Shown: one piece after another, positions 13,961-27,500 of the stretch | How the letters are laid out: each line of letters begins with the position of its first letter | Numbering within the stretch: the stretch's first letter is position 1 | From: Neodontobutis hainanensis | Taxonomy: Eukaryota; Chordata; Actinopteri; Gobiiformes; Odontobutidae | Assembly (NCBI GenBank): GCA_024349245.1 | Contig: JALDNG010000041.1 | Coordinates: forward strand, 5,387,501 to 5,451,500 | DNA: 64,000 nucleotides | Reading direction: 5' to 3' | Notes under the pieces: generated by a model | What the model was told of the DNA's origin: nothing | The model's input: only the letters and a program-made list of their open reading frames with translations | The model's database searches: none | Position numbers and translations under genes: made by a program

Positions 13961-15835
13961 GTCTGACTGGGATGACAGGGGCTGAAGAAACTTTAGGCAG
14001 TTAAGGCAAAGGCATGTGACACTCCCACATCACGTGACCACTAAAGTTACGTGAGATTTGGTCCTGTTAGGGGCAGGATACATCATCCAAGAGCTATATC
14101 TGTACCACACCTTTTTCTAAATTCACACAGAGTTTAACATTGAAATCACAGCCTTCCAGGATCACTACACTCAAGTTACAAATTGTTTAAGTATCATAAA
14201 AGTACGACCTGAATGAAAATGATCAACATTTTTGGAAGACTTAATGTTTCTAAAATTAAAACAATCTTATTGCTTTTTAAAATTACAAAAACTTGAAAAT
14301 ATAATCAAATATATAAGGTATTTTGTTGAAAGCTTATGCAGAGTATGTAGCAGAGATCAAATGAAAGAAACATAAATGCAAACCTTGTAGTATTGGCATA
14401 TTGTGAGACAAATGGTGTTCTTTATGAAAAGTGAGGCAAATTTAAACAGCTTTAAATGAAAGAGAATGCAATATAATATTCACTTTAATGGCTTTTGTGA
14501 GAACCAGAGTAAAATGAGTGGCAGGAAGTGGAGAGAGGGCAGACTTCCACACTTCTCACAGGTGGCTCCCTGACATTGATCGAGCAGACTGTTTTTTTTT
14601 TTTATCCTGTGTTTATCATTGTTACAAGCATTGACAAGGCCCAAGCTTTGTTTGTCTTCCGCAGCTCTCTCACTAACACAAACAAAATGTGCTGACTTTT
14701 GGAAGACATGCTCCTCTGATGTTCATTCAATCTGTCTGTCATGAGACTGACAGAGAGGAGATTCATGACTGTCTTGTCTGCTGAAATGTCTAAAGAGTTC
14801 AGGAAGACACATTGTGTGCTAGTGTCAAGAGGTGGACGAGTCACTCATTTGCAAATGTCTGCAAGCATTAACAGTAACATACTTTTTTAGCCTGTTGCCT
14901 GCAAACTTCACCGATGTGCAGGACATGACTTCCTTTTAAAAGAAGTGCCAATTTTAGCAGACCACACAATAATCTGAAGAAACGTTTTCTATTGAATAAA
15001 ACACTGAGTATGCATTGTTTTAATGAATATTAAGAACTGAACCTTCAACATCAGCACCTCAAAAGAGATCATTTCTGTCTTACCCTTTTTTTCTTAATCA
15101 TGACTAAAAGGACATAATCTCGGATACAGTTAGCCTAGGAACGCCTCCGTATTCCCTTAGAGGAGCTGGAGGAGGTGTCTGGGGAGAGTGTCGACTGCTG
15201 CCCTCATGAGCCTGTCCCAGATAAGCAGAAGAATGGAAAGAAATTTAAGAAAATGCATGCAAACCTTAAAATGATAGGATAATACTTACAAAGTTGCCAA
15301 AGTTATAGTTAAAAGCTCTCTGTTATTTGTTTTTGCATCACTGATTGGTCAATAAACTTCCTGAAAACTACTCCGCTAACAAATTAACATCAAAATAGTG
15401 CTATCAGGGTTCAGAAAGACTAATGACTGTCATAGGAAGAGCTTATGAGAATCTAATCAAACATATATTTATGTAACTATAGAAACTGAATTGCTGCTCT
15501 GCTCTTTTTACAGAAGCAAAAATGGCAACTTTTTTTGTCTAAATGAAGATTCACAATGCAAACAACAAACTTGCGTGTCTCAGCTCAGGTCACTCACTTC
15601 CCATCGCTGACCCTCATTTAAGTCTGACACGAGGCAGAAGGGGAGAGTTTGCTTGGACCATTGGACCGTGAGACTGTTGGGACAATGGCTGGAAACAACT
15701 GGCGTGTTTACATTCATGTGTGTGTGTTCATCAACACTGTCACAACACTGTTCATCAACATGCACTGTCCCAATCAAATAAATAAATAAATTATTAATAA
15801 GTCTGCTAAATATACACTGTTGCATACATATAATG
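13961..15835. other. no recognisable feature
   Basis: AT-rich unique-looking sequence. The open frames at 14.6-14.8 and 15.6-15.8 kb lack domains and conserved features. Confidence 0.5.
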
Positions 15836-16245
15836 GGTGGGTGCACGTGGCAGAGTGGTTAGCACTCCTGCCTTACAGCAAGAAGGTCGTGAGTTCAAAA
15901 CCTGGCCGACTCAAACATTCTCGGCCGTCTCCGGTCTTTCTGTGAGGAGTCTGCATGTCCTCCACGTGTTACCGTGGGTTCTCTCCGGGTACTCCGGCTT
16001 CCTCCCACCGTCCAAAGACAGGCATGTACAGGTTAATCGGCAAATCTAAAGTGTCCCTAGTGAATGAATGTGAGAGTGAATGGTTGTCAGTCAATGTCTG
16101 TCTCTATATGTCAGCCCTGCGACTAACTGGCCACTGTCCAGGGTGTACCCCGCCTCAGGCCCAAAGCTGCTGGGATAGGCTCTAGTCACCCGCGACCCCT
16201 AACGGGACAAAGCGGTAGAAAATGAATGAATGAATGAATGAATGA
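15836..16245 (+). mobile_element. tRNA-derived SINE with AATG-repeat tail, near full length
   Basis: The head carries an A-box-like TGGCAGAGTGG and a B-box-like GTGAGTTCAAAACC, as expected of a Pol III promoter from a tRNA. The body runs through TGCATGTCCTCCACGTG, GGGTTCTCTCCGGGTACTCC and CCAGGGTGTACCCCGCCTC. The 3' end is GGACAAAGCGGTAGAAAATG followed by a tetranucleotide (AATG)n tail at about 16220-16245. A shorter copy lies at 28752. The 3' part resembles a LINE tail, as in many fish SINEs that borrow LINE machinery. Open frames inside it are incidental. Confidence 0.75.
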
Positions 16246-17599
16246 CTGTGCAGTAACTGGCAATCTGGATTGACTTAACCTATAAAATTAGAATTAGTAA
16301 AATCACAATGTTAAAGTAAAAAATGTTTTGTTAAACTTTGAGACTTTAAATGCCTCCTTTCCTGTTTCCATACGTCTCTGGAGGATTCTTTGTCTCTGCT
16401 GCAGGAAACCCTTTAATGTCAGCAGCTTAGATAAATACCATTATTATCACCGACTTCACCAAAAGACCAAAAGTGTGCTCTCTCTGCCACTGTCGAGATA
16501 TTCACTTTTGATGACTGGGGTTTTTACTATCAGGCCTCCGTCTAATCCATTCTCAGTTCGAGCTGTGTTTTAATTTAAAGACAGTGAAAGACAGGGTAAT
16601 AAGAACTGTCACATTTTTAACAGAATACAAAGCCGAATGTGACATACTGAAGTCCCATTTGCTTAAACCAGCATCAGATTAGAATATGCCATATAGTAAT
16701 GTGATACAATCATTCTGTAAATGTCACATCTAATAAGTAGACCACTAGAAAAGAAAGTAACTATTCCATTTGTATTTTTTTTGTTTCATTTTAAGGTGTG
16801 TGAAAAGTACTTTGGATCATATACCTGTAAGTGTCCCACTGCCTTGGAGCCTCGACTCCAGTGGCTCAATCTTACATTTTTACTTGGACCCAGAGGACAC
16901 CCACTAAGACCCTATCACCTGAAGCTGACGGAGAGCCGAGGTAAAGAAGATAAGATGTCCGTGATGGGAGTTTCCCCGCAGGAGCCGGTAAACAACCATT
17001 TGTAGACCGTCTGGGGACATTTTGCTGTGGCTGGTGAAAAGGGAATTGCAGTCGTTTAGCCGGATTCTATAAAAGAATGAATGATCATCTTGAGCTTACT
17101 CTATGATTCTGCAGACTTGAGTTCAGCAAGCTTTCCAAAAATGGAAACAAAACCGTACAAGCCAGAGATATGAGAACAAAACACACACAGACACACACAG
17201 ACTCACTCAAGTGAAAGCTTTTCTATGATATCAACTTCATTTTCTTTCTGCAAAACTGACAGAAAGTTAGCATGAGATTCTTTAATAGTAACACTATTCA
17301 ACTCTCAAACTCTGGACTCTGGTCTGAAGACACTGATGACTTAGTCTCTAAGCCTGTCCTGCTTTGTTAGCATTATCCATATCATTCTGTCCTCTGACCT
17401 TGGCTTAAACATAATTCAACTGAATCGACTGATTTAATGATAGAATATAATAAACTGTGAGGTGTTTAAAGGGAAATATAAAACAGGCACAGTTGTTAAG
17501 TTAAGAGATGGTAAAGTACTCAAGTGCTCGTATGTGCAGATGTTCAGGGTTCAACATTTTTATTATAGCTGTGTCAAATTACTTCTTCAAAAGAAAATG
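16246..17599. other. unassigned stretch with one exon-like segment
   Basis: Mostly AT-rich. At about 16797-16936 a more GC-rich open segment is preceded by a pyrimidine-rich stretch ending AAG and followed by GAG|GTAAAG, a good splice-donor match. The predicted peptide has a C-x-C pair after GSYT that recalls part of an EGF module, but the remaining cysteines are missing. Not called as a gene. Confidence 0.3.
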
Positions 17600-17960
17600 T
17601 CACGCAGATGAACTAAATCTTTTTTTGTTTTATTGCAACATCTTGTGATAATGTTCTGGCACAGTTGGATTTACAGTTAGATAGGCAGAACTTTCTTTCC
17701 TGACGACATCTTGTGAGAAAAATTGATGCTGAGGGTCTGTCATGATTTTTCTTGCTTTTATGAGCACTGGCCTCTCATACTCAGTCTGTAATGGCTCATA
17801 GTCCTTCTGACCTATTATCTTCATTGCACATTTATGGATTTGAGCCAGTTTGTTGCTCAGTTTGCCGTTCTATGCTGTATTTCCAAAACAAATGATGCTC
17901 TCCAGTGTAGCTTGACAGAACATCAGCATAATCGGTCTGCCCCCACCGCACGGCCTCCTT
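17600..17960 (-). pseudogene. LINE reverse transcriptase C-terminal relic
   Basis: On the minus strand, a 64-codon open frame (17824-17630) and degraded upstream sequence look like the C-terminal end of a non-LTR retrotransposon ORF2. There is a stretch on amino acids KLAQIHKCAMKIIG, then a block with A-R-K-I-x-x-D-P-x-H, the pattern seen after the thumb region in L2/CR1-like elements. No catalytic motif remains, and the copy is short and 5'-truncated, as most LINE insertions are. The clade is not certain; the element is dead. Confidence 0.5.
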
Positions 17961-20900
17961 CGACTTAAAGAGTACACTCTCTGTCGCAGTTTGTAAAAAA
18001 GCATCTGTGATTAGTGATGTTTGGCACTCTCCAACCTAACTCTAACTACAAAGGTTATGGCAATTTGTAGCATGTTCAAGCATGTTTCATACCTGAAGCT
18101 ATTTTGTCAAATACAAGTGCTCCCAATAGTGTTCAGGCATTGCACACTTTCTCTGTGTTGGCCCGGTTAGAGGCAATGCACAATTGCATGTAAGTACTTT
18201 TATGTGGCATACACATATTCATTATCTTTATCTTCATCTCTTTTTTAACAATGGCATTACATCATCCACAAGATATAAACTAAAAAAGATAAAGATAATA
18301 CAGATAAAAGCTTATATAGGCTGTTCTTCTCTGTTCTAAAACGGCAGTGAAGAATTGCATTTGCATTGTTAGTGTAGATGCCGTTCTATATAAAACTAAA
18401 CCTTGTGTCATTTCCTGTGTTGTACTGCTGTGCTTTTTGTTAAAAAGGCAAACCTGGCGCCTTTGTTAAACAATAAACAGACATAATGCTAGTTTGGATA
18501 CATTGACAACCATGCTCAGGTCTGTCTGTGTAAGTGCGAGTGGAGACCAGAGGGGTACAGGGAAGGAAACTCACAGTTTAGTAGTTTTATTCCCGGGCTT
18601 GAGAACTCTTATTTCTCCACCAACATCAAAAAAAATGCTGGGCTCCCCCTAGTGGCTGCTGCTGACAGTAAATTTCCCCACAGGGATAATAAAATAAAAT
18701 AAAACACTATCCACTCATTAACAACACAGAACACCGTGTTCTCATGCTGTGTGGATGAACTGGCCCCAGTGTGAGTGCTCCCTTAAATGTAATTTGTGTT
18801 AATGTGCAATCTTCTCGACCATCTCGCCAGATAAAAGTCACATATCCCTGTAATAATGTCCTCTGTATCATATTTGTTGAGGGCATTAGAATCATACGTT
18901 AATTCTCTTGTGGGTAGGTTTTACCAGAGTCTCCAGCACATTCTTTAGGCCTACCTGAGTCATGTTACCGTTCTTTTGCTGACTTTTGTAATATCCTGGA
19001 TTGGAGGAGTCAGCTCGGCCCTGATGGAGCGATTAACAAGCATTACCACACTAAAGGGTTAATATCACAAAGGACTTATTTATCATCTCATTCAGAAGAT
19101 GTGTTCGAAACTGGCTTCTCCAGCCTCCAAACACCAAAGACAAAAACATGCCAATAGAGTCTTTAATGTCACCTGCAATAACAGACATGTCATAACTTTT
19201 CCATTAACTTTAAAACTGTTATAGTCATTTTTCATTTCCTATGGTTTATAATTACTGGGTGCTCATAGTTCATTTCAGGTCATGTCAAATCTGATCACAT
19301 CATGTCCTTCATGCTGATCCAAACATGAACTAGACATAACTAGAGGTAGACTTAACTTGCCACTGAATGACTTCTTCACCTGGAGCTTGTGCCTCCTACA
19401 GCTTTTACTGCATAATCCTGTACCATTTTACATGTTGTACTTTGCTTCATTGTTGCAAGAATTAAACTTGATCAATGATTTTTCAATTCTAGTCTGTCTA
19501 CGTGTCTCTCTGGATCATATGAATAAAGAATTCTTATAACAAAAACCAAGCCTGTTTTTTTGGTGTGTCTGCTCAAAAAGGATTGTCTACAGTAAAATGA
19601 CTGTAACTACAATGTGTATTTCAATAATTCTGGTGTCAAAATGAAGGGGGCACTTGTGAGATTTCCCAGAAGTGAAATTTTGAATGTGCATGTTACAGTT
19701 GTAAAATAAATCAAGATGAATAACACCATATATATATATAATAACACACAACAGCAAAATAACACCAAAGATATTTCCGCCTAAAAAACAAAATACATTA
19801 TCTGTATTAATATCCCTTTAGATTAAGACAATTACAGCCACACATGTCAACATTACCTGCACCAAATATAATTCTTCTAATGTAAAACAAACCATAACTA
19901 TTAAGATTTAACTATGGCACAGTTTGATACCACCTGTTTTTGTTTGCTTGCCGTTCGGTCTGTGTTAGCATAACTAATAAGGAACACAATGTATGCATGC
20001 ATATTAAGTGACTGAATAATTACATAGAAATAAGAACACATAATCAAAAAAGATACAAAGATACATAAAAAAATCCATTAACTGCTAATTATTTTGAGGA
20101 TAAAAGCAAACAACTATCCAAAATCACTTAAAGCATTGACATTTGTGCCGTAATCTCTTATCAGAAAACCACCTGAATCTTCTGCTGTATTTAGCCTCTT
20201 CTCTATCCTTCCACCTGTTTGTGTATCGCCAGTAATCCTGCCTGTACATTGTGACACTTTGTAAATTGTTTTTAAATGTGGATTTCAAAGTTTTCATACA
20301 GTGTTCCTTTCTCCTATATTTCTTACAAAAAATAAGAGAATATAATATTTTCTTTTTCTTTTCACACATTTCAACCAAAATGAAGATTATGCTCATTAAC
20401 TGTGCCACATTTGACCTACGCCACACTTCTGTACATGTGCACATGGAGACTTGTGAAGAAAATGCCACCAAACACCAGGGGACACAGTGAACGTAATGAG
20501 AAGGGAGCTGGAATAATACATTTTATCCAGCAATTAAATCCAGCAAATAAACATTTTCAGCGTAATGTTTGATGAGGTGTGAGTAGTTTATGAGTGTTTT
20601 TGCACCGGTTTTTTAGTGTCCATGACAAACTTACAGAAGCAAGATCTCCTCAACATACTTGTCAGGTCTTATTTTAATAGTTTCATGCTCAGGAAAATTA
20701 TGGACACATGTTTAACTTTCTCTTTTGTGTTCTGCTGCCGGCACAAAAAATGGGTTTAGATGTTTAGCTAGAAGTCAGTCAAAGGCAGTATGCAGGACTC
20801 TAGCAGCTGACCTTCACATCTGTTCTACACTCTGGGTGGCCAAATGACAGACTCGTGTTATTTTTGGTTTGCCACTTGTCGAGTAAAACAGTGGAATTAA

Positions 20901-23276
20901 ATGTCCTTATGTCTTAAAATGAAAATTTCCTGTTTTCCTTTTAATAAATTAGACATAAGCTTATTTAAAGTCTTTGTTACCACGTCACAGAGGACAGTGT
21001 GATGTAATTCAGATTTTGGTCAAGTTAAAGGGGCACTGTGTTGTTTTTGGGTGTCCACATGTCATACCCCTTCTTTATAGAGCCTGGGAGGGTCTACGCA
21101 AACTAGGCCTGTTTCTATTTTTGTTTTATCAACCTATAAAGTCCCCCAGCCATGCCCCTACATGCAGAGATGCTCAGTAGGAAACACACATTTACTTAAG
21201 AGATGGGGCATAATCTAATATGGACTGACAGGCTTGTTTTAGTTTACCACGTTTAAAATGCTTCTGGTATTTATTTATTGAGTACAACGCGTCAGACGTT
21301 GCTGCTGTCTCTGTTCTGAGAAAAGCCGACAGGAGCTGACCTGGAACTGCGCGCTCACAGACACAGAGCTGCACGGTCTAAATAAAGATATATTCTGCTC
21401 TTTGGTCCGTTTTAAAGTTGTTCAAAAAGTAGTCTGTTGTAGCAGGAGCTAAAGGAAAGCTAACTTTTTGAGTAACAGTTTGTTGGACTCCTCCCTCTGA
21501 GCGTTACCATAGAGACCCCGACAAGTGCTTTTACTCACCAATATGACCTCTAGCCTTTTAGGTGAGCTTTGATAATGAGCTGTTGTTGTAATACTACTGT
21601 AGTTTTAATAATTAAAATTAAACGCATTCTATATACCCTGGTTAGTTTCATGAAGGTAGAGCTCTGAATGTATCAAACAAATCATGAAACAAATCATGAC
21701 ATAAATATAGAATATTAAATTATCTCTTGTCCTTCTGTTGATGGTGATAACTGTTGTCCACAGTTTAGCCTAATAAGCAGAGTAAAAAATAAAAGCGTTA
21801 AAAGAGTTAAAAATACCACGCCAAAATTAATATTGTTTTAATTCTGGTGCAATATATCGCACAACAAAAAGTAGTTATTGTGACAGGCCTAATGCTATTC
21901 CTGCAGGGACATTGTCTATGAATAAAGTGAGCCTCAACCCATCTATAGCAGTTAGAGGCAATATGCGCATGTACAGTATGCGATGATGTTATGCACATTA
22001 CAAAACGTGAGGCACAAGAGACATCACATTAAAGATAGAACAATATGCAGTTTGATTGGGTGCTCTGATTATTTTTCATGAGAAGCACAGCAGGTAATCA
22101 TGAACTCTGCCGCTTGGCTGCACATGGGGCGCAGAAAAACCTGAGTTATTGCACACTTCTAGTGCTGTGAGCACATTTCGAACTCAAACACCACCAAACA
22201 CCTTTAACCACCAAAGTTAGCAACACGCCTGTTTGTCTTGGAATTTGCATTGAACATTACACCTTGGCCCCTGGCCCCCCATGGCTCTGTGGTGCTCTAG
22301 GCGGTCACCTAGATCAGCTGTACCTTAAGGATTTTTGATATCTAATATCTTTAAACCTCTACATGATAACCTTTTATTAGCACATTCACTAATAGGCCTA
22401 CATCTTGAATGGGACTGTGTTGCAAAAAAGGCTTGTTCAGTTTGTTCCTTTAATGTTAAATGAAAGCTTTGTTTTAGATGTAAAGACAAAAATGGGACAA
22501 AATAACACCAAAACTATTTTTCTTTCTGATGGCATGCAGACACAAAGGGTTTGTCGGCCTATCACAGCCATTTTATCCTTTAGTTATGCCGAGAATGCAA
22601 GCTGCAGCTGAAATGCCTTTTAAATAATGCTTCTTAATCTGTTGCCCTCTGAATGATAAATGTTTCATAATGGCTTCCATCCTTTTAGAAACCTCTTTGG
22701 TATACCTTGCCATTTTCATTTTGTTCTGCTCCCAGTGTCCTCTTTTTAATCTGAGTGCTTTGTTCCCTTCAGCTTTCTTTCTGACTCACAGCCTAAGCAT
22801 TTTCTCCAGCACTTCTGCACTCGCTTTACACAGACCTCTTGCTGGAGTAACACTTAGAGGCTGAATGTTGTTAACAGAAAATAAGCCATTTTCAGGTGAT
22901 TATTGCTGTACTAAAAGAAAAGTAACATGACATGTAGTAAATTAGTGGTTAAACCAGCTGTAAAAGTATAAAAACACAGTTAGCTGTCAATCAAAATCAC
23001 CAATGGCACAATGCAACGTAAACTTAAAAAAGAATCAAAATATTAGTTATTATAAATGAATAACACAAAATGGTGTTGCAGGGCTTAATAAATGTAGTCA
23101 ATGACATTTTCACAGAAATTAGGTTCAGGAGCAAGGCCATGCCACAACTCCTCCTGAAAAACACCTTAGCAACATTAACCTCGACCACACCTCTTATTTA
23201 CTTAAACACGTCAGTTTCATTCATCACTGCTGGTTTCTGTTTTCTCCACCTCGCACTCCCTGTCCACTTTTTCTCC
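17961..23276. other. gene-free block with minor repeats
   Basis: No exon or RNA gene recognised. A short repeat tail lies at about 18620-18705 (CTCCCCCTAGTGG, then AATTTCCCCACAGGGATAAT and an AAATA-rich end), like the end of the repeat at 30.8-31.0 kb. A transposon-end-like motif lies at 21025. A 115-codon minus frame at 20124-20471 has no recognisable domain, and an overlapping plus frame argues for chance. Confidence 0.5.
21025..21047 (+). repeat. transposon-end-like motif, copy 3
   Basis: TTAAAGGGGCACTGTGTTGT is the closest match in the window to the consensus of this five-copy motif. The following 500 bp is locally GC-richer and could be the body of a miniature DNA element, but no matching second end was found. 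Confidence 0.35.
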
Positions 23277-23453
23277 GGTCGCATTGGCTCAGTTGACCTG
23301 TAGTTGGAAGGTTTGCGGTTCGATTCCTGCTCTTCCCACAATTCATACTGTTGTTGTGTCCCTGGGCAGTGGTCCAGTGGTCTTCCAGCTGTAACACTGT
23401 TGAATGGAAGCTTCATGTAAGTTGCTTTGGACAAAAGTGTGCTAAATGTAAAC
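23277..23453 (+). mobile_element. tRNA-derived SINE fragment (tail type A)
   Basis: A B-box-like GCGGTTCGATTCCTGC is followed by the family core AATTCATACTGTTGTTGTG. The end is GTAAGTTGCTTTGGACAAAA and GTGCTAAATGTAAA. It is the same family as 32382 and 59629 but more diverged, with a damaged A box and a deletion in the middle. Open frames crossing it are incidental. Confidence 0.65.
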
Positions 23454-24208
23454 GTTCTCCCTGCCAGAGACGAAACCCCCACACTGAGTCTCATCCAACC
23501 CGACTATCATTTCTAGAATCATTATCACGCTTCATCCTCCATCATCTAATCTCTTTATTCTAATATTTCAATTCATAAACAGGTCAACTCTATATAGTTG
23601 TAGCATGGTCCGTGCTAGGGAAGCATGCATAAAGTGCAAAAAGTGAACTGGAACTTCTTTTTGTCAAATAAATGTAGTTGCCGAAGCACATTATTTTTTA
23701 TGTCTATGATGAAGGGAAGCAACAAAAAAGATAAGTCACAACCTTTACAAAGACCAAGGAGCTAGTTGCCCACACAAAACCCCTGAAGAGTTTGATTTCT
23801 TTTCAATATAACTTTTGCAAATTACAGTGCATATTAATGAACATGTCAATAAATTATGTAACCTACAAGGAAATACGCCAGCTACTTGACTTGTGTTGTC
23901 CCTAGACACAAGACAACATTTAACACATTGCAGTCAACACAAATGACTGTCCATAATAGACAAAGAAAAAAGCAAACAAATAATACACAGAACAAGTGAC
24001 ACATAACTATGTAAGTTACACACACCATAGAAATAGTCCCTCAGTGCTCACAGGTCTGGTTCCTTTGAAGCCATCTTGTTTTTTATGTGTTAAACGTTGT
24101 TTTCTTATTGCATTTCATTTCAGTCATTTCAGATTTCAGACCCCCCCACTGACGTCTGAAGGTGGCATGTGTCCTTTTTGGTGACATCTGGGGGTAACAG
24201 AAGATTTC

Positions 24209-24211
<3 letters not shown>

Positions 24212-24260
<49 letters not shown>

Positions 24261-24518
24261 TAATGGATTGGATTTATATTGCGCTTTTCTCCCGAGGGAC
24301 CAAGGGACTCATTCATACACAGTCACACTGCACTGTAACTGGAGCCACAGATGCCCTGCCGATCCGCGTCTACGGCCTCTCCGACCATCACCAAGTACAT
24401 TCACTAAACATTCTTACACATTCATAAAAGGGCAAGGTGGGTTAAGTGTCTTGCCCATGGACACAACGACAGTATGAATTGTGGGGAGAGCGGGAATTGA
24501 ACTGCCTACCTTCCGGTT
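24212..24518 (-). mobile_element. tRNA-derived SINE (tail type B) with trinucleotide tail
   Basis: Read on the minus strand it begins with a B-box-like CAGTTCAATTCCCGC, passes through the shared core TCATACTGTCGTTGTG and GGGCAAGACACTTAACCCAC, and ends AAAAGCGCAATATAAATCC. An (ATT)n tail follows, seen on the plus strand as (AAT)n at about 24210-24256. Head and core match the type A copies, but the 3' end is different. The poly-Asn and poly-Tyr open frames are products of the trinucleotide tail. Confidence 0.7.
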
Positions 24519-27500
24519 AGTATATTTTCCAAGATAGACAACTGCAGAGTGTCATTTGATTTGATCATCTGTAGTTTTGACCGTTGTGCAGAGGTCGCAC
24601 TAGACCTTCTTTTGACCAACAGAGTTGTTCTGTTACTACCTGTCATTTTAAATTTTCATACTTTATTAATACTTATTATTAGCTTTTTGTTTTACTCATA
24701 TTTTAAGAAATTAGGCTACAAGACGAGCATAGAGGACAGATTATTTGTTTTATTTATGAACAACTGATAAAAAAATCTGTATTTTATGTTCAACACAAAG
24801 CAGATTTTTTTTTCTGCAATGATAGTGGAAGGATATTTTTCTGCTTGAACTTGAAGTATAGAACGCACTATATTCCGACTACAAAAGAAAATAACAAAAA
24901 TGAATTGAACTTAATTCATTGGCTGGGTTTGTCCTCCTTCATCCTCCACTGCATCATGTCCTCTTTTTTCACCTTAATTTACACTATTTGTTGGTTTGAA
25001 AAAACTACTCACACTCAGCTGTGGCATTTTTGCAACTGAATGCAGCGTGACAAACACAAGACGATGCAAGATAATTGCTAATTAATATGTATTTTTGCCA
25101 CCAACTGGACATGAATAGGATTTACATTAAATCACTCTCAGAGAAATCCAACAAAATTACAGATGGCGTTTACATTTTTACATCACTGCTTAAAAAAAAC
25201 GTCATTGACAGAAAATATTCAATATGTTCATTTATATACGGCAACATTATGTGCAATGCACCTTTACAGCCCTTTTTTCCTCAACAGTTCTTGGAAACAC
25301 ACAATGTTAAATTTTTACACCAAAGGGAAGAGTCCCAGTGGTAAATATGAATAGTTCACAGTTTCTGCTGATTCCAAACGGAGTTAAAACAGTCTCTTAA
25401 GCCACAAAGCTTTTTTTTTTTTTTTTTAAAGGCCTGGGCACTGAGGTATAAAATTGGCAAGTAGGTGGCAGGTCTAATCAAATTGGATCTCCTGTAAGAT
25501 GAAGTCATTGAGGCTTGCCTTTCCACTTAATCTAAAATGACAGCACTGCCCTACGTCAATTGATCACACATGGTGCCGTATCTGCACACACACAAAGATT
25601 CCAAACAGGATACGTCTTCTGGAAGATTAATAAGATACTGTATCAAATGGTGTTTAATTACTCAAACTCATCTGTGTCTGCTACTTAAGAATTGTCTTTT
25701 CCTCTTCAATATTTGACTTAGATGAAAATAAACAATCTGAACACTGAGCAAAATTAATCCGCTGCTTAGCTGATCAGTGCAAATAGCAGCTGGTGTTTAT
25801 TGAACAAAGCACAGTACATTCAAACCGTAAGCCTTTTTTAATCCCTGTAGCGACACCAGAACCGGACGTGGTAATGAGCATCCAGCCCCGGCCCGTTTGC
25901 CTCTCGCTGCCGGTAAACAGCTTACTGCAGGAACAGACAGAGTTCAGTCGCCTGCTCAACTGTGAAATAGACTTCAAATTGTACGTAATTATTGCATAAT
26001 GAGCTGAGTGTATTCTACACAGGACCCCTACAATTATATTGAATTAATTAAAGTTTTAATTACCCAATCACCAAGGGGTGTTTGTATGCTAAAAATTCTC
26101 TACAACATCTGATCTGAAGGTTTTCTAAGGCCACTTTTTTGTGTTTTTTTTTTTCTGGGTGGCACATATTGAAGTGCAGGTTATGTCAACAAGGATCCAG
26201 GAGTGCAACATGTCAACAAGGATCCAGAGCGTGTTTCTGGAGGGAATGGGACAATCTGAAAAGCTTCTGTTAAAGTCCATGCTAAGATTCTAGTCTCCTG
26301 TGTTTTTGTGAATTATGAGTGCTGTACCAACTGAGCTTGGGACGCTCCTCCATTCTGGTGGTGTAAGGCATAATGAATGTGTTTGTGTGTCCAGATGCAA
26401 CTTTTTGTAAAGCATATGAATATTTATTATTGGGTACTCTGTCTGATTACACATATGAGCCTTTAACGTTTATGAACCAGATGTTTTATCGAGTAATTTG
26501 ATTTGAAGAAGCCAGTTTTCGTGCCTCTTGACACTTTAGTTTGTACTATACAAAACAAAAATTTAGATGCAACATTTTGTTTTTCCAAACATTATTTATG
26601 AGCTGAACTTAAAGACCTAAACCTTTTTCTATAAACAAAAAAGGCCTATTTCTCTTAAATATTGTTCACACATCTGTCCAAATCTGTGTAAGTGAGCGCT
26701 CCACCTCACAGGAGTGGTGTATCAAGATACTGATGGTGCTGTTAGCCCAAATGCTAATAAGGCATGTTATTATAGCATTTTAGCTTGCTTCACATTTGAC
26801 ATCTTGTCATTTTATTTTAACTTTTTATTTAGTATTTTTGTTCACTTTGCTTTACAGTATTGTTTATTTAAAAAAATCCTTGGGAAAACTAAACAGTAGG
26901 GGATGTTTTTTTTTTCCTATTTAAGCTCCTCTATGGTCCACTCGATGTTCACACTTGAATCGAACCGTACCTGAGTTCAGTTGGAAGCGCTGAAAACACA
27001 AAAGACTTGTTTCCGCTACATCCTGTGTCATGATGTGGTTCAACTATGGTAAGATTATCTTAAATCTCTGAAACTGTCAGATATTTGTTCTAGGTAATCT
27101 GTGAGATGGATCATCTTTCATATTGTCACACTGTGTAACCCACAGTTTTAAAGCAATAGCGTCTACAAAGAGTACTGTATTCTTGATTCCTACACTGATT
27201 TTTAAATCCACAATTTTTGTCTTGTCTGAATATATCTCACTTTCCTTACAACATTCTTAGATAGTACTACTTTTGAAGGCTTTCCAAATGCTGCTGTGTG
27301 GAATGACTTGTCACAGATGGCTTTAAGTTTTTATGAAAGTCTTCTCAGGAGGTATTCTGACCCCTCTGCTTCCACTCACTTCGCCACACGCCGCTCTGTC
27401 TATACCAGGAGAGAACTCTATTATTCAGCACATTCAAACAAAGCCATATCCCCAGTGCAGCGTGGGTAATGAAATCCATTACTAAAGAAAATACCCAGGC

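Noticed and set aside
20124..20471. 115-codon minus-strand frame
   Set aside because: No domain recognised, AT-rich composition, and an overlapping plus frame; likely chance.
24083..24477. Poly-Asn and poly-Tyr proteins
   Set aside because: Products of the trinucleotide tail of a SINE read on either strand.
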